Below, one piece after another: positions 12,286 through 29,818 of a stretch of 64,000 bases of DNA (the stretch's first letter is position 1; each line of letters starts with the position of its first letter). The notes below the pieces were generated by a model. It was not told where the DNA came from. It was given only the letters and a program-made list of their open reading frames with translations, and did not search any database. The stretch comes from Synchiropus splendidus (taxonomy: Eukaryota; Chordata; Actinopteri; Syngnathiformes; Callionymidae): assembly GCF_027744825.2 (NCBI RefSeq), contig NC_071342.1:23280001-23344000 (forward strand), given 5' to 3'. The translations under genes and the position numbers were made by a program.

Positions 12286-14644
12286 ATGGCGATGTTCCGG
12301 AGCTTTGTCTCTTCGAGCACCCAGATGAGGCCGCAGCAAGCGAGCAGCGGTGCCCCGGCTGAGAGCGTCGAGAGCCAGTTTTCCTGTCCCATCTGCCTGG
12401 AGGTCTACCACAAGCCCGTCAGCATCGCCAGCTGCGCTCACACGTAAAGTAGCCTCGCTTGTCTGCTCTGCTCTGTCTCGTCCCTGGATGTTGTTGCGCT
12501 GTGCAGTGCAGGCGCCCAGTCGAAAACAGGAACCTAAACTTGGAGTCACCTCGTTACTGCTACTAACTACCCATGGCGTTTCTCTCGTTCATCGCCTTTT
12601 TATTTATTTTCCAGAACAACACTAGTTAGATTCACTCCACTATTCTGAATCAGCTTTATTGCCAAGGTCAACGAGGATCCCACCGACTAGCAAAGTGCTT
12701 TGCAAAAACTGGATAAATAAACTTCAGATAAAAATGAATAAAATAAACAATAATAGAAGGGACTGATAAATAAATAACCCACAAACAACAAGTAACAATT
12801 GCGGCTGTTTTGGCCTCAGCTGACAGTATACGCAGCACACGTGACAGTTTCTCACGTAGAAGACGTTTACACATCAACATTTGCAAATATATGTCTCAGC
12901 ATCACCATTTGGTCCCACAGATGACACACACATACACACTTCACTCGCTCCTTTGTCTCCCTGAGCCACTGACCGCCGTGAAAGACAGAAACAGACCATG
13001 CTGCTTTGGATCTATTTTGAGTCAAAAGAGTGGCCACTATTTTTACACTGCATTTGATGGAATTGGATGAAAGGCATTAAATGAGGTCTTAGTCACCGTC
13101 TCACAGCAGGTGGAGTCCACGTCAACAGTACTGAATTCTGTTGAATTTCTTTGTCGCTCAGATGATTGTAAATCCTCAATCAGATCCACACTTGAGCTTC
13201 TGTGAACGAAGTTTCTTTCCAACCAGACATTGGGTGACCTCACATTACTCACACAGAGAGACTTGTGCTTTAACTATTGTGGAGAGTCAAACGAAAGACA
13301 GGACCTAAACTTATCCATTGTGGGAATTTGTAACCACAGAACTCTTCAGTTCTCCATCAACACTTGATGTTTCTGGTCACTGCAAGTCTACTGGGAACGA
13401 AAGGAAGTCTGAGCTCGCTCGGCTGTGAGTCCTGCTGTGTGTGGAGAGTGTGTATTTGCGTGGGACGCCTCACACACTGCAGTCTGAAGACGTCATTTGG
13501 ATCATAAAACCAACCAATAAAAACAAGAAACAGAAGGTGAACGTTGTTGGTTCGAGGAGATTTTCAGTGGCCTCCTCTGTGCAGGTTCTGTGGCGAGTGT
13601 CTGCAGCCGTGTCTTCAGGTGACCTCACCTCTCTGTCCTCTCTGCCGAGTGCCCTTTGACCCTAAGAAAGTGGAGCGGTCGTCCAGTGTGGACAAGCAGC
13701 TGGCCTCATACAAAGCTCCCTGCAGGGGCTGCAGCAAGAAGGTAGCTGCCCATGTCAGCAAAGAAAATATTCCTGTCACTCTGATCACTAACACCTGCGG
13801 ATCAATCGATGTTTGTGTGTTTGGTTTCTCAGGTCTCTCTTGTGAAGATGAGATCCCACATTGCGTCTTGTTCTAAAGTACAGGAGCAGATAGCCAACTG
13901 CCCCAAATTTGTCCCGGTGGTTCCGACCTCTCAGCCCATACCCAGGTGCGTCCTGTCGGACCAACCACCAGAACGAGTCATGCACGCCTCACCCAAGTGC
14001 CAAACATAGAACATCAACTCCAAAACTTCTCTTCTGGTGTTGCAGCAATATCCCAAACCGCTCCACCTTTGTGTGTCCCTTCTGTGGGGCCCGGAACCTG
14101 GACCAGCAGGAGCTGGTGAAGCACTGCATGGACAACCACCGCAATGACCCCAATAAAGTGGTAACTGGCTTCTCTCTCACTCTCTTGAACCTTGGTTATC
14201 GCTCACAGATTCTCTGTCATGACATGGTTGAATCATCAGCCAGAATATTTTGGTCAGTATTTCCTGCGGCTTTTCTTTTGGTCTCACTCCTGCGTTCCGA
14301 AGTGAATCCAGCTTGTCAGCATCCTCAGTCCTGACAGTGGCATGTGTGTGTCTCAGGTGTGTCCCGTGTGCTCGGCCATGCCCTGGGGAGACCCCAGCTA
14401 CAAGAGCTCCAACTTCATGCAGCATCTTCTCCACAGGCACAAGTTTTCCTATGACACCTTCGTGGTGAGTTTGGCATTTGGAGTTTGGCTTTCAGAGTCT
14501 CGAACACCCTCGCGCACTTTGGTGGCACGTCAGTTTTTTACTCTAAACGGTGACCACTTTCCCTCCCTGCCCTTGCAGGACTACAGCATCGACGAGGAGG
14601 CAGCGCTGCAGGCAGCTCTGGCGCTGTCACTGGCTGAGAACTGA
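12286..14644 (+). CDS. rnf166: RING finger protein 166, E3 ubiquitin ligase
   Basis: Small cytosolic E3 ligase of the RNF114/125/138/166 family, linked in the literature to antibacterial autophagy and antiviral signalling. The exons are 12286-12443, 13585-13741, 13833-13945, 14046-14160, 14357-14464 and 14579-14644, giving 238 residues (human 237). The C3HC4 RING runs [20 protein letters not shown], then FCGECLQPC and [14 protein letters not shown]2HC finger ([11 protein letters not shown] with SHIASC) and two further zinc-finger units follow ([18 protein letters not shown] and [19 protein letters not shown]). It ends in a ubiquitin-interacting helix, [16 protein letters not shown]. An ATG also occurs one codon upstream in frame at 12283; MAMFRS is the family start. 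Confidence 0.97.
12645..12760 (+). repeat. SINE/LINE-tail-like repeat, copy 1
   Basis: CAGCTTTATTGCCAAGGTCA followed by GAGGATCCCACC and AAAGTGCTTTG, then an A-rich ATAAA tail. The same order of words occurs at 20465-20575 and 30540-30660. I infer a retroposed family but cannot name it. Confidence 0.45.
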
Positions 14645-14885
14645 CCAGCAGCTCCTCCTGCTGCTCCCTCTGCTGCTGCTCCCGAGGTACAGACACACAC
14701 ACCCAGGCGACACCAGGATCCACAGAGAAGGTGCTTGAGGACATATTCGAGTCAGTGAAGGCGCTGGGATCACTGGTGTCCAGAGGTCTGGACCGTGGTT
14801 TGGAGCCTGAAGCAGCAGAACTGCGTTTCTTCTGTCAGCCTCCAGGGGGTGCTGATGAGTCTCTGCAGCAACTATAATGTTCCTG

Positions 14886-14891
14886 AATAAA
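14886..14891 (+). terminator. rnf166: rnf166 poly(A) signal
   Basis: AATAAA lies 242 bases after the rnf166 stop and is followed by a GT-rich stretch. Confidence 0.75.
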
Positions 14892-14899
14892 GTTTGAGG

Positions 14900-16585
14900 G
14901 GGTTTTCGACCCCAGATGTTCCCGAGTTCACTCATGTCTGTGCCGTCACACCCTTTTTAGGTCCAGACCACATTGGCTGGGCTGTCTGGGCTCCTTTCCA
15001 ACGTTCCCCTCCAATCCCAGGCAGAGGATAGCGTCATGCTGCTGGCTGTATTTATAACAGTACATAACTAAGTATATCTGCTGCCACGATTAATAAACAA
15101 TGAAAATTATTAAATAAATTCAACTTCCTGTGACAACACTATGTCACAGTGATGTAACTTCCTGTAGCCTGCAACGCCACTCCAGTTACAATGAGACTGT
15201 GTGGAGTTCAGAGGCAGATGTTCCACTGAAGTGTTGAGGAGCTGCTCAGTTGCTCGTATGGTCATCATATCCTGTGCAGACAACAGTTATATGCACAAGA
15301 CAACTGAAGCATTTGTGTTGATGAGTGGATTTATTAGATTCTACCGAGCTTCCCCTCCACCTCACGGCCAGCTGAGTTCTTCCAGATGATTCTGTCACCA
15401 TGCATGGGTCTGAACCTGGTCTCACATCTGGGTTGGTCAGTTAACAGCCACGTGGCCATTTGAGCTCTTCGTCCTCACAGTGAAGAGAGAGCCACCTTGA
15501 CTCCACAGCTCTCCTGGATCAGCCGTGGTGTCATGCTTCTCCTCAGCCCTCTGAGACAGTGTGAAAGAGTTTGCATGCGATCGTCCTGCTGGACTGTGAA
15601 GGACGCAGCAGTTGTGCTGAGCTCAAAGGCGGCGGTTGTTTTGAATCCTCTCTTCTCGTGACGGTCAGTTCTGTTGGACTAGTTCTCTTCTTGGACTCTT
15701 CAGTCGTGTGGGATGTTTGAGCCGGGCGTGTTGTGGAGCCTCTTCAACTGCCGCTCACAGTGACAGTGACGCCTGAGAGACACCATTTATAGACTCGTAT
15801 TCGAGGATGAACTTGGGCGCAGCAGGCAACAACAGAGCCAACTGAAGAGCTCCAGTCTGATCCCCGGCCACTGAGGGAAATGAAATCCAGGAAGCTGAGG
15901 TCCAGTGGCTCCCAGCATGTTGTGAGGTGCTCCTCTGGACCTCAGTGTAAATACTGTACTCGACTGCTGACAGAGGTCCGGTAGCCCTCAATGTTGCATG
16001 TGCAGGATGGAAACCTGAAGACTGTCCCTCATGACCAACACAGAGGTGCATCAGCCACCATCGTCCAGGGAGGCCACTCAGACCCAGGTCCTCTCAGATC
16101 ATTACGAAGATTCAATTCACCTAAAACTGTTTAATAACAGCGGAGGAAGTCAGAGTTTCAATGACCTGCACAAACAAGGTCAAAACACGCAAACCTGGCT
16201 AGTCTTCCTATCACCTGGCACCCTGGCTAGCTGGGACAAACTTATCTATGACAGGAAAAAATGTCCACAGGTTGGCCTCATGTAGCAGTCACATGACCAC
16301 GGTCTGCAAATCAGTGATCTCTCTTGGACCACGCCGGACTCGTAAGGAAACTAGATTCATCAAGGTCGTGGTGAGAACTGCGCCTCTGTGTTGTTCACAT
16401 GATGGTTCATATGCATTTGAAATAGTTGTCACTACTGTTCACCTGCTCTCTGGCAACAGAGACGTGTCTCACTGTTGGCTTTTTTATCCAAACATGATCG
16501 AATTGTCGGATATTTTGTAGCATTTTTCCTCAAATAAAAAGACAAACCGAACCAGATGTGAGTGAGTGAAACAAAGCAGTAGCAG
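14900..16585. other. Intergenic, rnf166 to cyp17a1
   Basis: This lies between the 3' ends of two convergent genes. I see no coding exon, RNA gene or strong repeat. The open frames are short and shaped like chance. Confidence 0.55.
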
Positions 16586-16591
16586 TTTATT
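16586..16591 (-). terminator. cyp17a1: cyp17a1 poly(A) signal
   Basis: Plus-strand TTTATT (AATAAA on the gene strand) lies about 400 bases past the cyp17a1 stop. Confidence 0.55.
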
Positions 16592-16990
16592 GGATGTCGC
16601 AATGATCGTGCTGCTTTCATGAACGCAGTCAAACACTCATTCAGCTTCAGTCACCATTTAGTTTGGAAACAACGTGAGTCAAGCGTTAAACCTCAACTGT
16701 CTATATCTGCATCTAAACTCAGACTCCACAGCCCAGAGCTGCATCTTCCTGCCTCCATGTTGCTCAGGTGCTGGGCGCCGCCTCCTCAACATCAGGCTCG
16801 GTGTCCTCACTAAAGTCTGTGGTGACCGGCTCTGAGCTTGACTTTGAAAGGATGAGTTAGGTCTGTTAGCATGAGCAGGTTTGACATGTCCTGATGTCAC
16901 GGCTAAAACGTGATGTGACTCCCACACTGTGGTAGCAAAGATTGTTACATCAATGAGTCGCAGTCGGGTTTCTACTTCATCATTCTCAGG

Positions 16991-19900
16991 TTAAGAGTGA
17001 AGCGTGGAGGTCAGCTTGCTCTCCCAGCCTGGTCTCGGCGTGGCGCTCACCGTGTACCGGGCCGGCTGCAGGACCACGCCAAACTGGCCCTCCAGGGACG
17101 GCAGCGGGTGACCCGGCGGCACCGAGAAGCTGAATCGCTGCAGGATCCAGGAGAGGAAGAGGAAGAGTTCCATCTTAGCCAAGACCTCTCCCAAACACAC
17201 CCGGAGCCCAGCGCCGAAGGGCAGGTAGCTGGAGGAGGGCAGGACCAGACCTGTGCCCTCGCTGTTCAGGAAGCGGCCTGCAGGAGCACACGACACATCA
17301 GTCACCTGTGGCCCGGCTTCTGAGAGCAGCTGATGTGGCTCCTCACTGGGGTCGAAGAGCTCCGGGTTCTTCCACTCTCTTTGGTCGTGGTGCAGCGACC
17401 ACAGGTTGATGATCACTCTGGTTCCTCTTCTCACGGTGAAGTCGCCGACGCTGCACAGAGACAGGAGACAGAAGCTGCAGGACGTTCTCCAGAGGCAGAG
17501 CACAGACTCCACTACCTGGTGTCACTGAGGGCCACGTGGGGGATGAGGAGGGGGGCCACAGGGCGGATCCTCAGCACCTCCCTGATGGTGGCCTCCAGGT
17601 AGGGCAGCTGACCTCTGTCACTCAGCTGCGGCTGCCTGTCGCGTCCCACTGTACGGTCCAGCTCCTCCTGGATTCGGCCCTGCACCTGAACGTTTAGGAC
17701 ACGCAGCTCACTCTCTGTCCCCTCTTCTCTCTGAGGTCCTACCTGCGGGTGATGGAGGAGGTAGGTGATGGCCCACTTCAGGACAGTGGTGGTGGTCTCC
17801 ACGCCGGCACCGAAGATGTCGCCCACCGTCATGAGGATGTGGTCGTCACTCAGGCCCACAGAGCTGCCGCTGAGCTCCGCTGAGTTGTTGTTTTCAGCGC
17901 TGCGTTGCGCCCGCAATAGCGCGTCCAGCAGGTCCCGCTGCATGTGGTCGCTGTAGTCCACCTGTTGGGGGCGCCACTCACAGTCAACTGGACTTCACTC
18001 GTCTTCTAATCAACTGAAGATAGAGGTGGGCATTATGATGACATTAACAGTTCCAGTTGACAATGAGAAGGTGTTGAGGAGCAACCAAGGTGAGGAGATC
18101 ACATGGATTGGCTGCCATTCTTTCTCTCCACTCTACTGTAGAGCTCCAGTGTGTTGATGCGCTGATCTGTCCGTCAGTCAAAGCAGCGCTGCTGTGGTGC
18201 GCCGTGCTCCTCTTCCCACACACTCACAGCCAAGAAGCCGCTCACATGAGCAACTTCCTGCTGTTTTTAAACCTGATGCGCCTCTAACTGGACCACACAC
18301 TTTCACCACAGAACCATGGAGGGAGGGAGGGAGGGATCCTTGTCAGAGCCACCACCACACCAAAGACTGTCTGCACCGCAGAGCTAACAGAGCTAACCTG
18401 ACGTCTCACTTCAAAACTTTATTGATACTCATGGACTGTCAAAGTTTGCTCTGTGGTTTAAAAAGTGGTGAAAAACTAAATGCACAACAAAATAAATGTG
18501 CTCCAAAATGTGAAGAGAGAAAGAATCATTGTTTTTATGAAGCAAGTTCAGGCAAAGAAGCTGAGGATTTGTCTGGAAACTCAAAACTACAATGAAATCA
18601 TGTAAAAGAGAAGTGATAAAATCGAAAAGTAAATAAATCATGATATATGTTGCCATACTTTTCAATGAACCAAGTGTTCCGTGGCTTGACAAAGGTTGAA
18701 AAAAACTCGATTCTAAACCTATTCTTCCACGCATCGCTCCCACTTCATCAACGGCAGCAGTGTCTGAGGTGACCTTTGACCTAAGAGCTTACCTTGTGCT
18801 CCTCGAACTTCCTCTGCAGCAGTTGATCTCGGACAGCGACGCAGCGTTTCAGCAGTTGAAGGCCAGCATTGGGAAAGTACTGGAAAAGAAACCGTTGTCA
18901 AGGTGTTGCCATGGTGTTGCCATGGTGATAAGCATCGGGTGGAGGGTTGGACGCCGACCTGCAGCCAAGGATAGATGTCCACAAGACTGTCTTTGGCCAC
19001 CGTGTCCACGATGCCCTGACTGTACCGCAGCATGTCCTCGAACTCGGGCTCTCCTCTGCTGTACGAGGAGTTGAAGCACAGCGAGCAGATCACGTTGGTG
19101 ACGGCTCTGGTCAGCTCCGGCGAGAGATCCAGGGACAGACCTGCGGCAGCAGTGTCAGCCAGGAGGCAGCACAGAGAGCCGGCTTCTGCACAGACTGAGA
19201 CACAGGAAGACACGAGCTTGAGCCACCGCATGTCTGTCCACATCCTGCATTAGACCCTGCTCTGTGGGTTGACTTTCCTGCATCTGTTTTGTGTGTAATG
19301 TCCTCAGAATGGCTCGTGCTCTCAGTTGTTATTGATCAGAGTGACAATGTGTCACCTGGTTCAGGTGTTTACTCTGAATTCACTATTGAAACTGTTGGCA
19401 TTTCATTCTAGTGATCCGTACTCTCGTGTTCCTGTCGACTCTGGAGGTTTGCATGAACTCGACGAAGGTTCTTTAAACACTGGATTCAGAAGTCTCATTG
19501 CTGGAGAGATTCCACTCACTGATCTTCTCGATGGAGGCTGACCCTTCTCCGAACATGCTGAGAGCTCTGTGGACGACCTTCCTGTGGAACCTCCAGGTGG
19601 GACTGTAGTCTCCAAAAGCGATGTCTTTGCCGTCTCTGGTCAGGACGTCCGTGGTCACCTGCGTCAGACAGAACACGTCTCAGATGAGCACAGGACCTGA
19701 GGGATGGCCAGCTGGAGCCACTGACGGTGCGGGGTCTCCCGGCGAAGGTCTTGCCCCTCTTCAGCAGGACCTCCTTGGCATGAGCGTGCTGGTTGATGAT
19801 CAGCGTTGGGTGGGGCCCCATCATCAGAGAGTAGGTCGGGCCATACTTCTCCTGCATCTCCTGGAAGAGAAGGTGCGGCTGAAGGGAACTGCGGAGACTC

Positions 19901-20040
19901 AGCAGGCTGCCCAGGACAGGGAGCGAAGGGAGGCCGGGGGGCTCTCGAAGGCCCTGCAGGGAACCACGGCGCCTCAGCTGGAACACAGCAAAAGCCAGAC
20001 AAGCACTGCAGAACACAATGAAACACACCAGCAGAGCCAT
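16991..20040 (-). CDS. cyp17a1: Steroid 17-alpha-hydroxylase/17,20-lyase
   Basis: Endoplasmic reticulum cytochrome P450 that 17-hydroxylates pregnenolone and progesterone and cleaves C17-C20 on the way to androgens. The exons are 19726-20040, 19520-19658, 18959-19194, 18793-18879, 17743-17961, 17516-17685, 17347-17450 and 16991-17277, giving 518 residues, the usual fish length and the eight-exon structure of CYP17. An N-terminal membrane anchor ([20 protein letters not shown]) leads to the [11 protein letters not shown] hinge. The I-helix is [14 protein letters not shown] (from about residue 309), ExxR is EVLR (about 368-371) and the haem loop is [11 protein letters not shown] (about 444-454). 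The start was chosen for the anchor. The sequence does not by itself separate cyp17a1 from the fish paralogue cyp17a2; the borcs7, wbp1l and nt5c2 neighbourhood supports cyp17a1. Confidence 0.93.
18021..18710. mobile_element. hAT-like mosaic relic in cyp17a1 intron
   Basis: The interval 18024-18305 repeats 8183-8463 almost base for base. 18470-18610 repeats 41050-41185. The right end, GTTCCGTGGCTTGACAAAGG then TTGAAAAA, matches the right end of the 1086-1414 element. The left terminus is missing. It appears to be the longest surviving member of the family in this window. Confidence 0.6.
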
Positions 20041-21400
20041 CCTCCCGACAGAGACGCAGGAAGGGAGACGCCACTTTTGTACTGCTCCTTCAATGCCACA
20101 TCCTTGACTCACAGGATTACACACAGAGCAGGGAGAGGGTGAGACGCAGACATGAGGAGAGAGAGTGTGTTTCTCCTCAACTGCGAGTCAAATGTTTTCC
20201 TTCAAACAGAGCAACTTTACTGCGAGAAAACCAAGAGATCAGTGGGTCTGGACCCTCCACTTGCTCCACCATGCAGTCATTGTAGCACCAGACCCGAACG
20301 CTGCTCTGGCTCACAAATGTGATCCGCTCAGACGCAACAATCCAGATGGAGTCATGGTCATAGATGTACACGCACCCCCTCTCTCACACATCCTCTCCCC
20401 CACACACCCCTTCTGTTACACTCTCTCTCCCTCATGCACCTCCATTCTCACACACACACCTCTCTGATCATTGCCAATGGCAGTGAGGACCCCACAAAGT
20501 AGGAAAGTCCTTGGGTACATTGTGCTATAACAAATAAAATAAAATAAAATAAAGAAACAACAAGGACTGTTCACAAATCGATCTCGCATCTTCTCCCACA
20601 TTCATCTCTGCTCTCACCTCCACCGTTGCTGAGCATGTGCTGAGGGACTGATGACATGACTGATCAAGTTCAACGTAGCACACAGAAACAAGTTTACTTC
20701 ACATTTAAAACAGTGTTAAACACTTTTCTGATTATTGTATGAATAATTCCCTCAAAAATAGCTACCACTTGAAAAAAAAAAAACAGAACTCTAAATTCTA
20801 AAACTCATTTCATTCCAACTCGTGATCCATCATGACAGACATTTAAACGTGGTATAGATGTTTTCAGCATTGACAAATGATGTTACGTGACATGATGACT
20901 TACATTATTCTCACTTTCCTATTTGAATTACCAAACCGTTTCCAGTACATATGGTTTTACAACTCACTTGTGCAGAAACACACGTTTTCCAAATTCGCTA
21001 TGGTTTTGATTACATGAATTATGGTTCATCGCATCAGGCAGCTGCTTAGTTTCCCTCATATTCCTCCATTTTTCTACAACAAACCTTGAAGATTGTTTTC
21101 TCATGTGAGAGTCAAAACAGGAGGGAGACTCTTGACGTGGGTGGTGGAGGTCGAGGTCGCTGTGAGGAGTTTGATAAATACTCCTTTCACGTTTGGGTCT
21201 GTGCGGCCCGTCCACAATATTGAAGTTCGGTTTGCGTAATGTGGATCGTGACGTCAACACATCTGGAACAAGTATTAGAAGAGCCACGTCTGTGTCTGAC
21301 GGAGGAACTGAATGCACCATGATTTATCTCATATTTTAGTATCGCGTCACTTTCTTTTGTTTTTGCGCCACCTCGCTCGCCGTAGCTCTTCACACACGCC
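20041..21400. promoter_or_regulatory. Divergent interval between cyp17a1 and borcs7
   Basis: 1.36 kb between two divergently transcribed starts. It holds a retroposed-tail-like repeat at 20465-20575. Sequence within about 200 bp of the borcs7 ATG includes GTGACGTCAACA (CRE-like TGACGTCA, near 21249-21256). I see no TATA box that I would trust for either gene. Confidence 0.4.
20465..20575 (+). repeat. SINE/LINE-tail-like repeat, copy 2
   Basis: ATTGCCAATGGCAGTGAGG, CCCCACAAAGTAGGAAAGT and an (AAAAT)n-type tail follow the same word order as 12645-12760 and 30540-30660. Confidence 0.45.
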
Positions 21401-22510
21401 ATGTCCTCCGCGGAGTCGCAGCCGCGGTTCGGCCAGTCGGTTAAAGGCTTGCTGTCCGACAAAGTGGGCTCCTGCAGCGGGGACGTGATCGCTCTGACGC
21501 GCCAGGTGCTGAAGGGCTCCCGCAGCCAGGAGGTAGCGCTCACAGCCGCATTCAGACACCTACGATAGAATCGTTCCAGTTCGCTCCCGCGGAAACCGTA
21601 GGCTCACCCTTTCAAAATAAAACAACTGCCCGTTGCGTTTGCCAGCGATGCTTTTTATTTTTAAAGGGACGTTGTTGCTGTGCGCGTGGAAACTTGACAA
21701 TGCGAATGCTAACGCTAAAAACAAAACAATGTAATTCTAATTTATATTCACGAGCGTGTGCATTGCTACGAATAGAACATAATAAGCGAATTCGGAATAC
21801 ATTTGAGTTTTGATATTTGTTACATTTCTATGGAGGAGTCGGACAAAGAGTGGTAGAAGTGGAAACTAGGGTAAAGGAGGAAGAAAAACAGTGAGTTTGA
21901 TGCAAATGATGCAGGAGGACATGAAGAAGACACGGGATAATTATTACAAAGAAGAAGATAAACACGTTATCTCATCACGGAAGCTGTGTGTGTTTGTGTT
22001 GCAGCTACTGGGTCAAGCAGCCAGAAACATGGTGATCCAGGAAGACGCCATCCTTCACTCGGAGGACGTGAGTACCGGCCTTTTGCCCACGGCATCAGAT
22101 GTTCAGATGATAGCAGATGTGGAGGTTTTCAGAGAGTCAGGGCAAGTGACAGAACAGGATCTCAGTCAGACGTAGGTGAGGAGCTCAGGGAGGCTGAGTG
22201 GAGGGGTGAACACTGGTCTCACAGGTTGCATCTCTGCCTCACATTTCACAGAGTCTGAGGAAGATGTCCATCATCACGACACACCTGCAATATCAGTGAG
22301 TCAGCACAGCTCAAACGCTCCTCTCCCACCATTGTTAGATGCTTACAGCTCTTTCTGTTTCACTCAGGCAGGAGGCCATCCAGAAGAAGTGAGTGAAACA
22401 GCCTCCTCTGATGAGTCGGCTGCCCGTCCTAACTGTGTGTGTGTGTGTGTGTGTGTAGTGTGGAACACTCCAGGAATCTGCAGGACCAACTGAGGCACCT
22501 GCTCAAGTGA
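21401..22510 (+). CDS. borcs7: BLOC-1-related complex subunit 7
   Basis: Subunit of BORC, the lysosome-surface complex that recruits Arl8 and couples lysosomes to kinesin. The exons are 21401-21532, 22005-22067, 22252-22295, 22368-22388 and 22459-22510. Phase closes, giving 103 residues (human about 105). The product begins MSSAESQPRFGQSVKGLLSD, continues QAARNMVIQEDAILHSEDS and ends in a predicted helix with EAIQKNVEHSRNLQDQLRHL. The fourth exon is only 21 nt. The last acceptor is fed by a (GT)n tract that replaces a normal pyrimidine tract. It is convergent with nt5c2 and divergent from cyp17a1. The cyp17a1-borcs7 adjacency is conserved with human 10q24. Confidence 0.93.
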
Positions 22511-23240
22511 CCAGCACACTACACATGGACTCTTCCTCTTCAGCCACACGTCTTCACACTGTTGTAAATAGTCACACCTGAATTCACACGTCGTCCTGTG
22601 ATGTGAACACGTAACTGAGTTAAAAGAGATGATGCAAAAGAAAACTTGGCCTTGTGTGGTGACCTTCCGACAGCCTTGTTACTGTCGTCATTTGTCTGGC
22701 AAGTGTTTGGCGTGTGTTCCTCTGTGGAGACGAGTAACTGGAGCCACACACACATCAGTGTGTAAGACAGCTGTTTTGGTCAGAGCCCCTTACAGCTGTT
22801 GACTCCCATGCGTCACTGCACGGAGCCTCCACACCGAGTCCAGAAACTCCAGAGACGCTGGCCTCTGACCTTCGGCCCTGATGCCTGATAAGAGTCGTGT
22901 GATCGGCGGGTCCGTGCAGCTGCCTCTCCTTGGCCCCGCGTCCCTGGGCTCACCCCTGCTTCTCATTACCAAACACGCACGTGTTCCGCGTGAGACTTTC
23001 ATCACAAGCCGCGGCTGCTGCATTCCAACACGTGAGCGAGGCGCCACGCACCAGACCTTCAGAAAGCACCAAGTTAACAAATCACGCCGATCGTCTGCGA
23101 GTCTTCAGGTGCCAAACAAAGCTTTTGAGCCGATTCACACATCTGACAGGAGCAGGTCTATGAAGAGATTCTTGGGAGTGGACCAACAGCTGATCATGTG
23201 ATTCAAGGCAAATTCTCCACGCTCAGTTGACAGACAACAT
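22511..23240. other. borcs7-nt5c2 intergenic and 3' UTR sequence
   Basis: Contains the borcs7 3' UTR; no canonical AATAAA was seen close to the stop. I see no further coding exon. Confidence 0.5.
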
Positions 23241-23246
23241 TTTAAT
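23241..23246 (-). terminator. nt5c2: Candidate nt5c2 poly(A) signal (ATTAAA)
   Basis: Plus-strand TTTAAT reads ATTAAA on the nt5c2 strand, about 600 bases past the stop codon. A short (CAG)n run lies in the 3' UTR at about 23490-23509. Confidence 0.4.
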
Positions 23247-23844
23247 TACAAATGGAACGCACCATCACAGGTGGTGAATTCGCTGAAAGCGGCACAAACA
23301 CTTCCTTCACCCTCCAGTTTCATCTGGAACTGAAAGGTAATGCTGAAAATGGTAAGACAGGTCTGAGACATCGACATGTCACCAAGCACTTTGGCGCCGC
23401 GCTTCAAGTTTGTGTCGCTCGCGATCAGAAAGACAGTGGTGTGTAACAGTATCGGCAGTGGACACACACACCAGTAACAGCAGGTTTACAGCAGCAGCAG
23501 CAGCAGCAGAGCTCCAGTTGAATCAAAACACTGACATACTGGTAACATGACTGGAGTCTGGCTTCCCTGAATGTTCCTCCTCAGCACCGGCTCAGAAATG
23601 AACCTTTTGAACTTCAGTCAGAACCCAACATGACAACAGTTCACATGGTGCAGAGCAACCCCCCACCCCACCCAACTCCACCCCTCCCCTCACCCCAGAC
23701 CTATGTTCCTCTGCACAGTTACTTGAGATGCGACTGGTAGACAAGACCAGGCGTCACCAGGTTACCACTCGTGGGCGGATGAGTGCTGGTACGCAGTGAA
23801 AGAATGTTGTGAAAAAACGTTGGAGAAGACCTTCCCCTGGACCC

Positions 23845-28706
<4,862 letters not shown>

Positions 28707-29818
28707 CTTTAACCGTTTATAAGGCCTCTGAAAGGACCAGACCAAGACAAAATCAGCCTCCTCCAAACATGGCTTTAATGCAGGACTCTTTGGACTTCAG
28801 TCAGAGCTGTGGGACTCTTGAGCGTCACTCAGTGACAAACTTATCTCACGCTCTTCTGTAATCAATCAGACGCCACACAAGCTCAGGGTACATGTTGACT
28901 TTCTCTGACTCGTTTATCCCACTGTGAGGACATCTGGGAAAAACAACTTCAGCCACTTCAGTCAGAAGCGCACTCGGGTGCCCCCTTCTGGTGACATTCA
29001 GCAGCGCGACAGGCTCCATCCGTGATGCAACTCTCGGAACGGTGATGAGTCTTCTCCAGATTCAGACTGGAGGAGTGCATCTTCGCTGTCAACACTTCGA
29101 TAAAGACTCTCAGTAGATGCTTATCGGCGGCCACTCAAAACACCGACAGGCGTGTTTGTGGATTTAAGTACGCCTTCGCTGGAACGCGGCGTCACTGTTG
29201 GCTTCTGCTTCCTGCTGCAGCTAAGCTAACGTTAGCCTCCAGCTGGTGTCCACTCCACACAGCAGTCTGGACGTGATTGAACCGTGATTTTAGAGCTCAA
29301 CGAGACGGTCGCAGAAGCGAACCTGAAGTCCATGTAAATACACGCATAAAGTCGCGTCGGCGGACACACGCTGAGGCGCGGCACTCACCCCCTCCGTCGC
29401 AGAGCTTCTGTTCAGCGTCTGCTGACAGCCCATGGGCAAAGCAGCGCTGTCTGCCGGAGTCAAGCTGTTCTGGCACGAGGGCGCCCACTTGTGGATATTC
29501 ATGTGTATTACAACCAGCTCCTGCTGCGACGCGCTGTCTTCTTCTTTCGCAGAGTATTTTTACGAGCGACTGAGTGACGTTTATGAGGTGTTAATTCCAT
29601 GTACTTGAGGATGTGAAAACAAAACGGCGCCTAACTCGCTCAGCGATGAGCGACTGAGCGCTGGAGGTCACACGGTTTCAGTGAGATCTGGAGGTGGAAT
29701 AGCTCTTATTGTTTTGCCAGATCAAAGCATCAAAGCCAGTCAAGATGTTCCGCTCTTGTCTGTGTCAGTGGCTCTGCGACAAACAAAGACGAGCCTCCAG
29801 CAGACGGACATGTCACTC
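28707..29818. promoter_or_regulatory. nt5c2: nt5c2 upstream region
   Basis: Lies between the nt5c2 start codon and the wbp1l 3' end. 29270-29400 and 29500-29560 are moderately CpG-rich and probably hold the nt5c2 promoter and a non-coding first exon. I cannot fix the exon borders. Confidence 0.35.

Noticed and set aside
18194..18595. 133-codon plus-strand frame in cyp17a1 intron
   Set aside because: It lies wholly in the hAT-like relic and shows no transposase motif.
16991..20040. cyp17a1 as a pseudogene because single frames are broken
   Set aside because: The breaks are ordinary introns. All eight exons join in phase with GT-AG borders and all P450 motifs are intact.
22511..23844. as3mt or cnnm2 exons between borcs7 and nt5c2
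   Set aside because: I looked for them because of human gene order. No methyltransferase or CNNM-like reading is present in either strand.
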